A stretch of DNA of 64,000 nucleotides, taken from Hyaloscypha bicolor E. Lineage: Eukaryota; Ascomycota; Leotiomycetes; Helotiales; Hyaloscyphaceae. Positions 46,700 to 58,365 of this stretch are shown piece after piece. A program made the translations under genes and the position numbers. Each line of letters starts with the position of its first letter. The first letter of the stretch is position 1. The notes beneath the pieces are model-generated. The model ran no database searches. It was given only the letters and a program-made list of their open reading frames with translations, and had not been told where the DNA came from. The stretch is from assembly GCF_002865645.1 (NCBI RefSeq), contig NW_020194628.1:1054001-1118000 (forward strand), given 5' to 3'.

Positions 46700-49600
46700 T
46701 AAATAGGATTGAAATTCGTTTAGTTACAGTATAAGCCGATTTTTACTACTCTTATCTTTCCTACCTATATAAGAATTTTATATAATATAATAATAGATTT
46801 AGCCCTTATTTTACTTATTAATAAGTTCTTATTACCTCTCTTTATTTTATTGCCCAAATTATTAACAAACTTTCAAAAGCAATAAATTAAACAGGCACTT
46901 ACTTACAGGTTAACTGAGATAAAACATATATAACAAAATAAATATTAATTAAAATTAATAAAACAGCCCGCAATAAACAAATCCTTCTTAGCAAATTAAT
47001 ATATAAACAGCAAATTATATAATTTAATCTAAATAAACGCTATCTTTTTAAAGTTTCGATAATAAAAAGTCATCTGTTATTAATTTACTATAAGTTTATA
47101 AACGTTTTAAATTATATGCTAACTTTATACTATACTTTAAATAGACTATAATTTTATAAAACCCGGCGCTACCTTGTTAGTCAAATAAAAAATAATAAAA
47201 TAATACCTACCTTAAAAGCGATATCTAGGCGAGCTATAGATATATGGCATTTAAAAGGTATAAACCAAAACCAAAATATTAAAAAGAAATTATTAGCTAT
47301 TAAATAATTAACTAGCGCCTCAGATCCTACTCTTAACTATAATTATATTAATAATAACTTTAAGTTCGGGGGCATCTAAGTAAAACTTGTAATATATAAG
47401 TTAATATTAAGCGTTATTCAAATTAATGCCTTGAAAACTATAAGTAAATAGAATATATTATATATACTTAGATATATTAATATTATCGGCTTTAATGATA
47501 GCAACTCCAATATTAGCTATTAACTACTTATTAACGCCGATAATTATAATAATAATCTCAAAAAATAATATAAGCTATATATCTTAAAACCCCTATTATT
47601 TATTACTGTTATAATAACGGCAGCCCAATATCTATAGTCTGTCTTAAACATATATAAAATATATAAAGATATAAGTTAAGTCGAAAAGGCTGCGGGATAC
47701 TTTGTACTAATTAATAAAAATCTTAAATACACTTAAGTTTTTAACTAATTATAATCTGTTTTATAGTAATTTTATTATTAAATATATATTAGTTATTAGA
47801 AAAAAATTTAAACTTAATAAATTTTAAAATATTACTATATAAGATTATATTGAGAATAATCTAGCAAATATCTACTTATATAAAGTTATAAAAGCTAATA
47901 TTAATATATAAGATCTTTGATTAGTTAGATAAATATTAAGAGATATCTTGATTAGAAAAAGCCGCGTTTTAGAAAACATAAAGTAACTCGACTTTTATAT
48001 AATTATAATAGAAAAGATAACTTTTAATATATATTATAATATTTTGCCTTAACTACTTTTTAAACACTAATTAAAAAGTAGCAAAAAATATGAAATAATA
48101 TCTCAAGATAATAGACTTTACAGAATCGCTTATTTAATTAGTTAGAGATAATGAAATACCTTTTAATAATAACTATTTCTATAATATTAAATATTATATA
48201 AAATTGCTATATATATTTTGATTTTATTAGACAACTTGGGACTAAGATTATTTAATAGAAGTATTAAAAATGGAATATATATAATCTATATATGTTATAT
48301 TTAGTATTTGCTAGATATAAAGCAAAATTAATTTATATTAAGATCCTAAAAGGGTATATAATTCGACTATATAATAAAAATGATTTATATTCTAAATATA
48401 TATTAAACGCCTCTTAAAAAACATCTTTATCCTCCTTATACTTTAAAAGTAGATTTAGATCTTTTTTGTTTCTTTTAATCTCAAGTTTTTTTAAGTGAAT
48501 AAAAACAGGCTTTATAAATTGACAAAGTTAAAAACTTGCTATTTAAAGTAAACTAATTATAATATATAAAGCTTTTAATAAAAGTTTAAACCTTTAATAT
48601 TATTAGTTTTTAAATATAAAGCCTTTAATACTACGTAAAACAAGCCTTTACTAAGCGGTTCCCATGTTATATTTATATTATAAGCCATATAGAACCTCTA
48701 CCTATTTAATAACTTATATATAAATAGCTCGCCATACTTTAAAAACAATATTAATAATATTAAATAGCTAATGGTCTTTTTAAAATTAAAAAATTCATAA
48801 TGGCCAGTTAATATATTAAGGTCAAAGTCCTTTTTAAATAGCTATATTATAAAGTAAGTATCTAAAAAAAACAATATTATAATGTAATTCACGAAATTAT
48901 ATTTATCTGAAAAAGCTTAAAAAAAATAGTTATAAATAATAATAAATAAGGTTTCTTACATTTTTTATATTATTAATATAATTTTTTTAAGATAATAAAC
49001 TATTAAAAGGGTTTAATTTGTATTTCCAGTTATACTAAAAGTCGTTATGTCTAGATTTATAAGTTCTTAAATCGGTTATAATATTAAGAAGTTATTTATA
49101 AGGATTAAGTTTAATTATTATTAAAAATTCGGCAATCTTATTAAATATATAATAGTTAACTGGCCAGTATTATTCTTAAAATTAAAAATATTTCTATTTC
49201 TATTAAAACATTAACTCGGCCATATACGCTCTAAAAATCTCGTTTTTGATCATTTTAAGAACTTTTACTAATAAACTTATTATAGGTGCTAATTCCCCAT
49301 ATTTATAACATAATTATAGCGTTTAAAATAATAATTTATATATACTATAAATCTCAAGGTAACTTCCTAATTTCACAAAGTTAATCTTATATGCCTATAT
49401 AATAGCCGGATTCTTATAATAAACATATGCCATATCATAGTTTACTAAAGGAATTCTGCCATAATAATACCACTACCTTTAATCTTATATGGCCACTAAT
49501 TATTTTATATATATAAAATAATAGCAAAAGACTCAGATAACATGCTATTCTAAGAAAAGCCGTTATTAATATAATCTGTAAATTAAGATAACATGTTAAA

Positions 49601-49948
49601 AACAAGCCCTAGGACAAAGCGGTCATTAATATAGTCCGCAAGGCAATAGAGACAATTACACAGATTAGTCAGGGGTTTGACCTGTCATCTCAACATATTT
49701 ATTATCATCTAGTTAAAGCTAGCTTCGGTAATTTAATGTCTCCATCAATCCTGTCCAACAGTGGGTGACATTACTCTGTGCGCACGGGCGAAAAGTAGCG
49801 ATTTATTACTAAAATCCCACCACTTTAATATATCATACCAATTTTTCATCTAATATAATCTTAAAATTATAATTATATTATTATACTAGATTTTATTATA
49901 ATATATTTTTAAAATATATTATTATTTTTATATAATAATTATGTAGTA
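46700..49948. repeat. AT-rich RIP-like block
   Basis: Continues the degenerate repeat landscape with no coding frame. Composition becomes a little more balanced at about 49540-49790, just left of the DNA transposon. No terminal repeats or family features were recognised. Confidence 0.6.
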
Positions 49949-49950
49949 TA

Positions 49951-51812
49951 ACGTGAGTGCATAGCGAACCGGGCAGTATAGCGAACCGGGCACTTTCTCT
50001 TGGCATTACTCTTTTTCCTTTTCAAAAATCATTTTTAAATTAATCATAAGATGTCTCAAAAAATTAATGAAGCCCAATTGAACCTTGCTATCCAAGCTAT
50101 TAAACAAAACCTAAAATTATCAGTTCGGCGCGTAGTTAAGATTTACCAAGTGGATAATCGCAGACTAGGCGAGAGACTATGCGGTATACTTTCTCGACGC
50201 GATATCTTAGCTAACTCTCGGAAAATTACAGATATAGAAGAGGACGTGCTTTCTGAGCGTATTCTTGAGCTAGATTCTAAAGGATACCCTTCCCGGCTTT
50301 GTGTGGTTGAAGATATGGCAAATCGCATCGCTGAGATACGCGACGGGAAACGTGTCGGACCATGATGGGCTGCGAACTTTGTACGACGGCGATCAGAGCT
50401 CCGGACGCGTTTTCAACGTAAATACGATTATTAGAGGGCCAAATGCGAAGACCCAGCCGTAATTCGGGCCTGGTTTAAGCTTGTACGGAATATAATTGCG
50501 AAATATGTAGTCGTGGACGCCGATATCTACAATTTTGACGAGACCGGATTTATAATGGGCCAGATTTTAATAGGAATGGTCGTAACAAGCTTTGACGGCC
50601 GGGCATAAGTAAAGAAGATCCAGTCTGGTAATAGGGAATGGGTTACAGTTGTTTAGGCTATTAATTCGACCGGTTACGCAGTCCCGCCGTTCCTGATTTT
50701 GGCGGGGAAAACTCACCTCAATTCCTGGTACGACGAAGTGGAATTCCTATTACAATGGTGCGCCGCTATCTTTTAAAATGGCTGGACAACGAATGAAGTA
50801 GCTATGGATTGGGTTCGTCACTTCGAGGAGTTTACTGTATCCCGGAAATTCGGTGTTTATCGCCTTTTGGTCTTTGATGGACACGAAAGTTACTATTCGG
50901 TCGAATTTGAGGAATACTGTAAAGCCCACAATATAATCACTTTTTGTATGCCTTCTTATTCATCTCATATCCTTTAGCCTCTTGATGTAGGGTGTTTTGG
51001 GCCTTTCAAGAAGTTTTACGGTCGACAAATTGAGGATTTAATGCAGTAGCAATATATTCACGTGACTAAGGAGGACTTTATTCCTGCGTTTCGAGCTGCA
51101 TTTAAAGAGTTTCTGACGGAAAGTAATGTCCAGGGAGGGTTTAGAGGAGTTGGACTCGTTCCTTTTGATTCGGAAAGAGTGATATCGGCTTTAGATCTCA
51201 AGTTACGGACCCCAACGCCTCAGAACTCCCGGCTGAGCACCGCCCAACCATGGACCTCCCAGACCCTTCACAATACACTATAAGCTACTTCCCAGAGTAC
51301 TTTTATTAAGAATCGAGTGGCAAGACACCAAGGAAGCTCGCCGACCTTAATTTTAGATGCTATCGATCAGTTTAGTAAAGGTATGTTTAGAGTAATGGCG
51401 AAGTTGGTGTTGTTAGAGGCAGAAGTCAAAGATCTCCGCAGAGCGAATGAAACGCTAAGTAAGCGTCGTAATCGCAAAAAATCGCGTTTACAGACAGGAG
51501 GATCATTTAATCTACAGGAGGCTCAGACGCTAATGGACGAAAGAGATGTGGCGGACCAAATTAAGCAGGATATACAGTCGGGGAGTGGTTGTCGGCCAAG
51601 GATAGAAACGCGCGTGCGACGCTGTGGCAATTGTAATGAGACTGGCCATAACTCGCGCACATGTCAAATTGTAATAGAGACCTCAGAGGAAGAAGATTCT
51701 GAATAAATAAATTTGTTCTGACTTAATTTGGTTGAGTTATTGTGATTTTTGTAGAAATGCCAAGAGAAAGTGCCCGGTTCGCTATACTGCCCGGTTCGCT
51801 ATGCACTCACGT
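49951..51812 (+). mobile_element. Fot1/pogo-type DNA transposon, 1862 bp, 57-bp TIRs
   Basis: The inverted repeats 49951-50007 and 51756-51812 (outer end ACGTGAGTGCATAGCGAACC) are identical over 57 bp and flanked by TA (49949-49950, 51813-51814). Each TIR contains the motif ATAGCGAACCGGGCA twice in direct orientation with a 2-bp gap. One transposase frame fills most of the interior. It sits only about 100 bp from the truncated 3' end of the terpene cyclase gene. Structure and target duplication place it in the Tc1/mariner superfamily, pogo/Fot1 group. Confidence 0.95.
50051..51706 (+). pseudogene. Pogo/Fot1 transposase with CENP-B-like HTH, DDE core and zinc knuckle
   Basis: All segments lie in one frame of 552 codons without indels. 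The N-terminus (INEAQLNLAIQAIKQN, SVRRVVKIYQV) is a psq/CENP-B helix-turn-helix. The catalytic core shows NFDETGF near 50530, VFDGHES near 50875 and PLDVG near 50980; the last two Asp are 35 residues apart (DD35D). The C-terminal part has a coiled-coil-like stretch and a CCHC knuckle CGNCNETGHNSRTC, with an acidic end. Roughly eight to ten in-frame stops (for example TGA at 50363-50365, TAG before PLDVG) are mostly C-to-T or G-to-A changes. The element cannot move by itself. The two frames 50051-50365 and 51317-51706 remain open. Confidence 0.9.
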
Positions 51813-51844
51813 TATTAATAATATTTTTATTTTATGTAATTATG

Positions 51845-51992
51845 AAAACCTTGGCACTTTGCGGGGCCCTATTATCACCCGCGGGGAAACCTATGGGGGA
51901 AGGATCAATATATCCTCACCCATGGGGGGACCCGCGGGGGAAGTAGAATTCCAAAACTTCCCCCATGGGGTCCCCCACGAGCAGCCTACTCC
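51845..51992. repeat. GC-rich palindromic segment at the end of the terpene cyclase gene
   Basis: The arm at about 51922-51943 (GGGGGGACCCGCGGGGGAAG) is nearly the reverse complement of 51955-51976, with an 11-base loop containing GAATTC. A related G-run segment (CGCGGGGAAACCTATGGGGG) lies at about 51878-51898. Base composition differs sharply from both neighbours. The last residues of the cyclase frame are read from this DNA, so it looks inserted. It may be part of a small TIR element or a simple palindromic repeat. Confidence 0.75.
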
Positions 51993-53146
51993 AAAGCTCA
52001 TTACCGCTCACCTGATACTCCAATCCTTTCATGTAAGCCTGAGCTGTGCTGCTGCATCCTTCTGGAGCTCTTCGTATTTTAGCAGCCAACTCTTCATGGG
52101 TAAGCTCCCATTCGCGAACAGTGGACCACAATACGCGTTTGGTGGCAGGTATACCAAGGTATGTCTCGTCTGACAGGACCTTAACTGCGGAACACAAAGC
52201 CGATCCTTCCTTATGTCCGGACTGAGAAGCAAGGAGTTCCTTCTCCCAACTGTAGATATCGTTGACAACAGAAATCTGTTTAGCACAATTCTCTTCTAGT
52301 GGTTGCATGGAACTAAGCTCCTCTGGCGACAGCCGAATATCCATGGTAAACATCATCAAGGCAGATAATAGACTTGAGGTTTAGTCGTAAGTAAGTACTC
52401 CTCTGAGGATTAGGCAGTGCTCACGCTTTGCCCACATCCTTCTCACGATATCCGAAGTATTGGCCAAGTTCCTTGATAGACAGTCGTTCGCGATCGGTCT
52501 GTGCTTTCATGAAGACGAATGTTGGCTCGAGAACTCGATCCGCAAGTTCTTTATCAAGGCCTCGCATGCCAGCCCAGATGTCGAAGACAATGCACTCAAC
52601 TGGCACAGAGCCTTTGAATCAAAAGTTAGCCTCATGCCCAAAGATTACACTGGGGATGAACGTACGATCTGGAAGCATATCTCCACGTGAAATCGGGATC
52701 AGCTTTTCGTTATAAGCCTGGCCATCTTCAAGTGACATATCCTCTAAAAGATCTGCAGAAAATATTAGGCCTAGAACTTACATCTCGGTGCAAGATTCAT
52801 GAGGATATGTTTTACCGTCTATTAAAAACAAGACTGTAAGCAGCCGGCATGCGAAAGAAATCCTGTCATCTTTCGCAAGTGGAAAGTACAGGCATGTAAC
52901 CCTTGAGAAACCTGCTTTCAGAAAAGTCTTCTCTGCCTTCTTGTCGGGAAAAGGCCAGTTGTCAAGGAAATATTGGTCGACTGTTGAGCTCACTTCCTCG
53001 ACATTTGGATGACAGAGTGGATTCCATATAGATGCTGGTTGTTGCCATTTCCAACGGTTTATAGATGAGCTCTCGAAATTGATCTCATGGAGATGAGGAT
53101 TGCTGGCATTCTCAGATGCAGAGGGAGATGCAACAAGAGTACTCAT
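51916..53146 (-). CDS. Class I terpene cyclase (sesquiterpene synthase-like), altered C-terminus
   Basis: Four exons (53146-52816, 52752-52666, 52611-52425, 52372-51916; introns 63, 54 and 52 nt) join in phase to 353 residues. The Asp-rich metal-binding motif is split by intron 1: FLID before and DLLEDM after. The second metal-binding NSE-type motif reads NDIYSWEKE. Other family segments are WNPLCHPNVEEV, YFLDNWPFP, DDRISFACRLL and VSGNELWSR. The family ionises a prenyl diphosphate and cyclises it; product unknown. After GNELWSR the usual C-terminal Arg-Tyr pair region is replaced by residues coded in a GC-rich palindromic segment (LLVGDPMG to the stop), so activity is doubtful. It is divergently arranged with the FAD oxidase, 578 bp apart. 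Confidence 0.85.
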
Positions 53147-53724
53147 GGCAAATTCTAGGAGATACGGTGGCGTGCTTAGAACTGCAGATGAATTTTGGCG
53201 AGTCCAGATTTCAAAGACATAGAGATGGCCAACACAACGGAATATATCGGAAAGGAGCGTATTTGGCAAACACTTCGAATTCTCTCACACACCTCTTGGC
53301 CGAATGTGGGCATTTATTTCTCGGACATTTCCCTTGGTGGCCTGTATTATCCCGAGATCCAGTCGGATATTGCATTTCGCGGCTGGTAGGGAATCGTACC
53401 GTGAGATAAGCTCGCTTCTCCCAAATAGGAAATTCGCCGAGGACAGCCTTTCCCTGCGCACGTCTCCAAGGCCATAACCTCTTTCGAACAGGATTGTCTT
53501 GAAGGATTCAGAATTTTGAGGATCAGCGAATAGAATTTTTGATACATGACTCAGATTGAGGTGAAATCCAAGCCAACTGTGTTCACAAGGCGGTCAGCAG
53601 CCGCCTATCATTTCATCTCTCTCCGATCTTCGTTCCTGTAATTGTCCTCGTTCCTGACCCTGCTCATACTGCATTCTTCTGCATTCTTTTTGCGTCAAAG
53701 TATCTACCAATTTCCAAAGGTCTT
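53147..53724. promoter_or_regulatory. Shared intergenic region of the divergent cyclase/oxidase pair
   Basis: About 578 bp separates the two start codons. Minus-strand open frames extend into it but have no family match. The position suggests a bidirectional promoter; no specific binding site was recognised. Confidence 0.45.
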
Positions 53725-54822
53725 ATGGCTCCCACCCTCAATTTCAGTATTTTCTACTTCCTAGTTCTGGGTATCTGCACCGGTGCAATTGAAGCTAATG
53801 GTATCCATGGAACTGGATGTGAAGTCCTTACCAGGCGCTATCCCAGCCAGACCTTTTTCCCCGGCTCGAGCGAATACATGAATGGGACGACCGGTGAGTT
53901 GCATACCTGTAAAGTGAGATTACCTGCATAGAAAACTGATTGCATGCTAGCTGTCTGGTCTCAGACATGCTTTCTTCAGTCCACTTGCGTCTTTGAGCCC
54001 AAATCAGCTGCAGATGTTGCCGGCGCTCTTCAAATTCTGCAGGCTACGAACACTCAATTCGCTGTTCGAAGCGGAGGTCATCTGGCCAAGCCAGGATCCA
54101 ATGGAATTACTGATGGGGTCTTGATAAGTATGGTCCAATTTCAAACAATGCAGTTGGTGGACGGAAGTAAAACTGCTCAACTGGGAGCTGGCCTGCGGTG
54201 GGGCGCTGTCTATGGTTGGCTTGCACCTCACGGCCTTGGGATAGCTGGGGGCAGATTCGGTGATGTGGGTGTTCCGGGCTTACTACTAGGTGGGGGCATT
54301 AATTGGGTTGGCTCACAATATGGCTGGGCCTTCAACAACATCCGCAATTATGAGGTGGTCCTGGCTAGTGGAGCAATTGTCAATGCCAACAGTAGCTCAC
54401 ACTCCGATCTTTTTTGGGCACTCAAGGGAGGCTCCAGTAACTTCGGAATTGTCACACGCTTTGATATCGCCACCTACGAAGTGACTGATATCTACGGAGG
54501 TTTGGCAGAGTATGTTTATACACCGGGGAACTATGACCAGTATGTGCATGCTGTAGCCAACTATCTGGCACCTTATGGAGGGTCTGATAATGCGATGTCG
54601 GCTATTGACCCGATCACCATAATTACTCCCAGCACTGGAGAATTCCTCTATGCAAATTACTTCTTCCACAGAGGGTCTGATCCTGCACCGGCTGCGTTCG
54701 CCAACTTTACAAATATTCCACCAGCCTTTACGGATGTCAACATGCGGCCGAACCTGGCAGCGTTCCAAGTCGCCTCTTTCCTTTTATCCCCCTTTTTTAA
54801 CTTAACACCCCTATTACTTTAA
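53725..54822 (+). pseudogene. FAD-linked oxidase (BBE-like), C-terminally truncated
   Basis: Exon 1 (53725-53893) encodes a signal peptide (FSIFYFLVLGICTGAIEA) and the mature N-terminus. A 57-nt intron (53894-53950) follows, then exon 2 with the FAD-binding (PCMH) domain: FEPKSAADVAGAL, VRSGGHLAKPGSN with the His used for flavin attachment in this family, GLRWGAVYGWL, GRFGDVGVPGLLLGGGINW and LFWALKGGSSNFGIVT. The frame ends at about 346 residues, whereas the family usually has about 480-560 with a C-terminal berberine-bridge segment. The end coincides with a T-rich low-complexity tract starting at about 54778, so the gene seems cut off. It would be secreted and probably oxidises a small-molecule substrate. 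Divergent from the terpene cyclase. Confidence 0.85.
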
Positions 54823-54945
54823 CCCTTTACTTTTATTTTCTTTTTTAACCTTTATTTAACCATTACTTTTTTATTTTTTTATTTAGCGTTACGTTTATCC
54901 TTTATACCCTCTTTTTTTTTCGTGTTTTTTTTTTCGTGTTATATG
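54778..54945. repeat. T-rich low-complexity tract
   Basis: Long T runs separated by C, A or G (CTTTT, TTTTTT and CCCTTT units) with strong strand asymmetry and no purine-rich stretches. It starts within the last codons of the truncated oxidase. A retroelement tail or an expanded simple repeat are both possible. Confidence 0.85.
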
Positions 54946-55835
54946 AGCAGCTCAGACGGCATGGGCAAAAACCTGGCTGCCGTGTACAGCTTTAGCAGGG
55001 CTAAGGTCAGGGCGGAGGATGACGGCTGGGCAGAGGGTGGCTGCAACAACTGCCGGTGCTATTGTTACCGCTAGTGCTGCTATCAGGGCTGTTGTTGGGG
55101 TTATTGTTAGGGCTGTTATAAATCGGAATAACCTAGAGGCCAGGTTCACTTTTCCCGAGTGCGTTTGCCTTCGTTTTATCATGCACTCTTGGTTCGCGAT
55201 ATCTAAAGCTTGCTTGAGATTTTGTACCAGAGTTCGAATGGTAACCAGGCCCAGTTTCCATGATCTAATTAGACCTCGGCCAGTTGACGCTGGTGTGAGA
55301 GGGGCTGATTGTACTTTCGTGTTAGGGGTAACAGTTCAAAAATGCTTGGGTGTAAATTTGTAGTGTCGCCACCCAAAAACCTCTGATTCTCTTCATATTA
55401 AACAATATCCCTCGCTAAAGCAGAAAGTGCCAGAAGGCTTGAGTGAACTATTATCCCCGACACGAAAGTAAAAGGTCAGCCAATGAACACCCATCTCAGG
55501 ATCAGATGATGAACATGTTACTATCACACCCTTCCTTTTCAGATATCTATATCGAATTCACATGCTCTTTTCACAATCAGATTTACTTTCGAAATACGAT
55601 TTGAGATATTTGAGTAAGAGGTGAAGGGTGGGAAAGGGGGAAGAAATGGAGTTCTGGTTCTTGTACTGTACGTGTGACCATTGGTGAGCGCGAGTTCATA
55701 GAATCGTAAACTTCACAAAATATCTTTGCGTCTCGAAGGTCATTTGTGAAAAATAAACTTCTTCGGCTCACATATGTGCTTGCTCAGCCGGACAAGTGCA
55801 TAGCAACGAAGCTTCATGACCAACCAGCTTGCTCG
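54946..55835. other. No recognised gene
   Basis: A 114-codon plus-strand frame (55019-55363) begins with an Ala/Val-rich stretch (AGAIVTASAAIRAVVGVIVR) but shows no family match, and an overlapping minus-strand frame is equally open. From 55380 to 55835 nothing is supported. Confidence 0.4.
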
Positions 55836-55838
55836 AAA

Positions 55839-56617
55839 TCAAAGATCCTCCCATCGTCCATTCCGAAGCTCTTGCCATGTTCTATCGTCCTCTACGCCAA
55901 ACTGAAGAACTCCGTCCACCATCAGAATTCCCATTATTGTCGTTCCAGAGATCCTCAAGGTAGCTCTTCTGAAATCCATTCCCTCTCTGAGGACATCTAT
56001 ATGAAGCAACGGATGCTGTGGTCGATCGCGACCTGGGAAACCGCGATCTGGGAAGAGACTAACCCTGTACTTGAGATACTCTACGATGCATTGCCACTCT
56101 CGGAAAATGTCGTTCAAGATAGGCAGCATAGTGAGCGACGCTTTGCTCCAGCCCCAGTCCGAATCAAAACAAAGATCAGTACCACCGTAGCATCTAGGGA
56201 AGTAGGTAACATTGTCTGTCACAGGTAGGGCATTGTTCGCAGAGTCATAAGTCTTCGCAACGACCAAGATCTCGTAATGCAGGTGTTCTTTGCCTCGTTC
56301 TTCTTCTGTTCTACCTTCGGCTGTACGATCCGTGATTCGAGTACCAATGCTGAACGTAATGTGATGCAAGTTGGGCAACCGATCCAGTCCACTTTTTTTT
56401 GGAAGATATCGGAATAGGCAGGATCGCTGGCAAGGATGGTTTGGACTACATGAGTGATCGAGATACCGAGAATCGGATTCACGTCGAGGCTCTGTTCACA
56501 AGCCCATACTTGGCCAGTTGGAACTGCTGTGAGAAGAGAAGGGTGGTTGAGCCAGTTGAAAACCGCAGCCGTTAATCGCCAGCCCTGTGGAGCATCTGCT
56601 GTTGGTAGGTAGTACAC
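55839..56617 (-). pseudogene. Hypothetical gene with a frameshift at an A8 run
   Basis: A first frame (56617 to about 56395) contains QGWRLTAAVFNWLNHPS and PILGISITHVVQTILAS and ends with DIFQKK. A second frame continues KSGLDRLPNLHHITFSIG and runs to 55839 with FPRCYGGTDLCFDSDWGW, MLPILNDIFREW and TLRISGTTIMGILMVDGVLQF. The switch occurs at a run of eight A (minus strand; T8 at about 56393-56400), where loss or gain of one base would join them. It could be a real frameshift or a sequencing error. No family recognised. The 5' end is unresolved and may extend to about 56730. Confidence 0.55.
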
Positions 56618-56739
56618 CAGTTTCTTGGGTCACAATGCCATTCTTGCGTGATGAGAAATGGAAATTTATATTGTTAAGGGAGTTGTATGAGACTATTAAA
56701 TATATGACTGGCCCTGCTTTCCTTAACAATGACCTTCTC

Positions 56740-58360
56740 AGTGCATTTCAAGTGTTGGTATATTGAAGAACAAAACAGATGCTGTTGAATGCACTCTCTT
56801 GCTAAACGAAGCTTTATGACTCTTCAGCATAGAATATTGGAAAAGAGCCCGCTTCTATTGCATGCTGCTGTGTGATAGTGCAGGGCTTTTCCTATGCCAA
56901 TAGCATCAAGGATTTGGAATCAATTCATTGTCTTCTCCTCAAATCTTTTCCATCATAAAAGACATTATTGAGAACAGTAAAGAAGAAGAATATGAGAGTT
57001 GTTGCTGAAGTATAGAGATTTTTCTGTAACTTCCACGCTGGACCCCTTTCTCCACTCAGCAAAAGCTTCCAACGTGGCCAAGCTTTGCAACATTACCGAA
57101 AACTGCAGATACTTGCCTATCATGAAGCTTCCAGGAAAGGCTGCTCTGGCATGATCGAGATCCCATTGCCATTGGGGAAACAGCTTCGGGACCTCAAGTT
57201 AGGAAACAATACCTCTTTGATGCCTGTGCCCGATATCAGAATTTCTATGGATGAATGCCTTGACACATTATAGTTGCCTTGCTGTACTGCCAGCCGCGAA
57301 AACTCTAGGGCCGTGAACCAGAATTCGATGCTAGTGAGTCTCTGAGAGCTGCTCTATATTCTTACGTTATATCGAGGCATTCATTGGGGGCTGCTGTAAC
57401 AGCTCTACTCCCTGACCTTAAAGGAAAGTCTCTATGGACTGCTTCTTTGAGCATCCATTCAGACGCTGCTGTGACACCACTCCCCCGGAGCTCAAGCCTC
57501 TGCTATTTCTCCTTCATCCAAATGCGTCCGATGTGCCACCACTCACAGCTTCCAAGTTATACTCCTTGGCGCTCCTCGTTGTCTTGCTTGCTTCCTGGAT
57601 GCCGCTCTCGCAGTTGGTTCACTCAGCTTAGGGTGCTTCGTACTCTTGCATTCCTTTCTTCAAACTCTCCAATTACCCAAGAATTGTCTGATGATTCTCA
57701 TATTGAGCACGAACTGCAGAATCGATACCAGTGCAAATCCTCCACTCCTCCATCAACGGTCATTAAAACTGGAGATTCATACAAGATCATTTCCATACTG
57801 CGAATTCGATATTATAATTCAAAATACATACGGAGAATTACATTCCGAAAGGGTACGTCTCCTTAAACTCCAACGGGGTCTTCGGCTGATGCACCTCCAG
57901 AGCCCTACAGTACTAGGCAACTCATATTAGGTTACTTTTTAAACCCCACCAAAAATCGCCATTTCGCCTTCTCCCGTACTATATACCACAACGCCTACAA
58001 CATATAACTTTCTCTACGGATTATAGTCTTTTATAATTAATATATAATCTAACTTTTATACGATTCCATTTAAGCTAGGAATTAAATACATATTGTTTAA
58101 TTAAGTCGTAATTGCGACGGTCCAATTTTCGCTAAGAAAATAAGCGAATTTGGGTGTAAGGAAGGCATTTTCTATTTACATCGAGAATTACCCCTATATA
58201 ACTTTACGATAACGTAATTCTAGAATTATTAGAATTGGCAGAATTGAGGGGAATGATCCAATAAACGATTGCATGAGGAGGATTTTACTATAAAAACCTC
58301 GTATTGTGGATAGTTTGGAAAGTGTTGTAACCGAGTTTTGGTGTAAAACTTCGCTTGACC
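56740..58360. other. Mostly non-coding, no supported gene
   Basis: Open frames on the plus strand at 57085-57273, 57384-57866 and 57646-57930 overlap one another in different frames and lack motifs. The region 57950-58360 is AT-rich spacer. A diverged gene in 57384-57930 cannot be excluded. Confidence 0.35.
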
Positions 58361-58365
58361 TAATA

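Noticed and set aside
46463..46702. 79-codon plus-strand ORF
   Set aside because: It lies wholly within the 82-bp satellite array and repeats with it; no sign of selection on coding.
55019..55363. 114-codon Ala/Val-rich ORF, and a tRNA-like GTTCGAAT motif near 55235
   Set aside because: No family match and an equally open opposite frame. The motif is not embedded in a cloverleaf with matching arms.
57384..57866. 160-codon plus-strand ORF
   Set aside because: Overlapping frames in the same DNA are equally open, and there is no motif or splice support.
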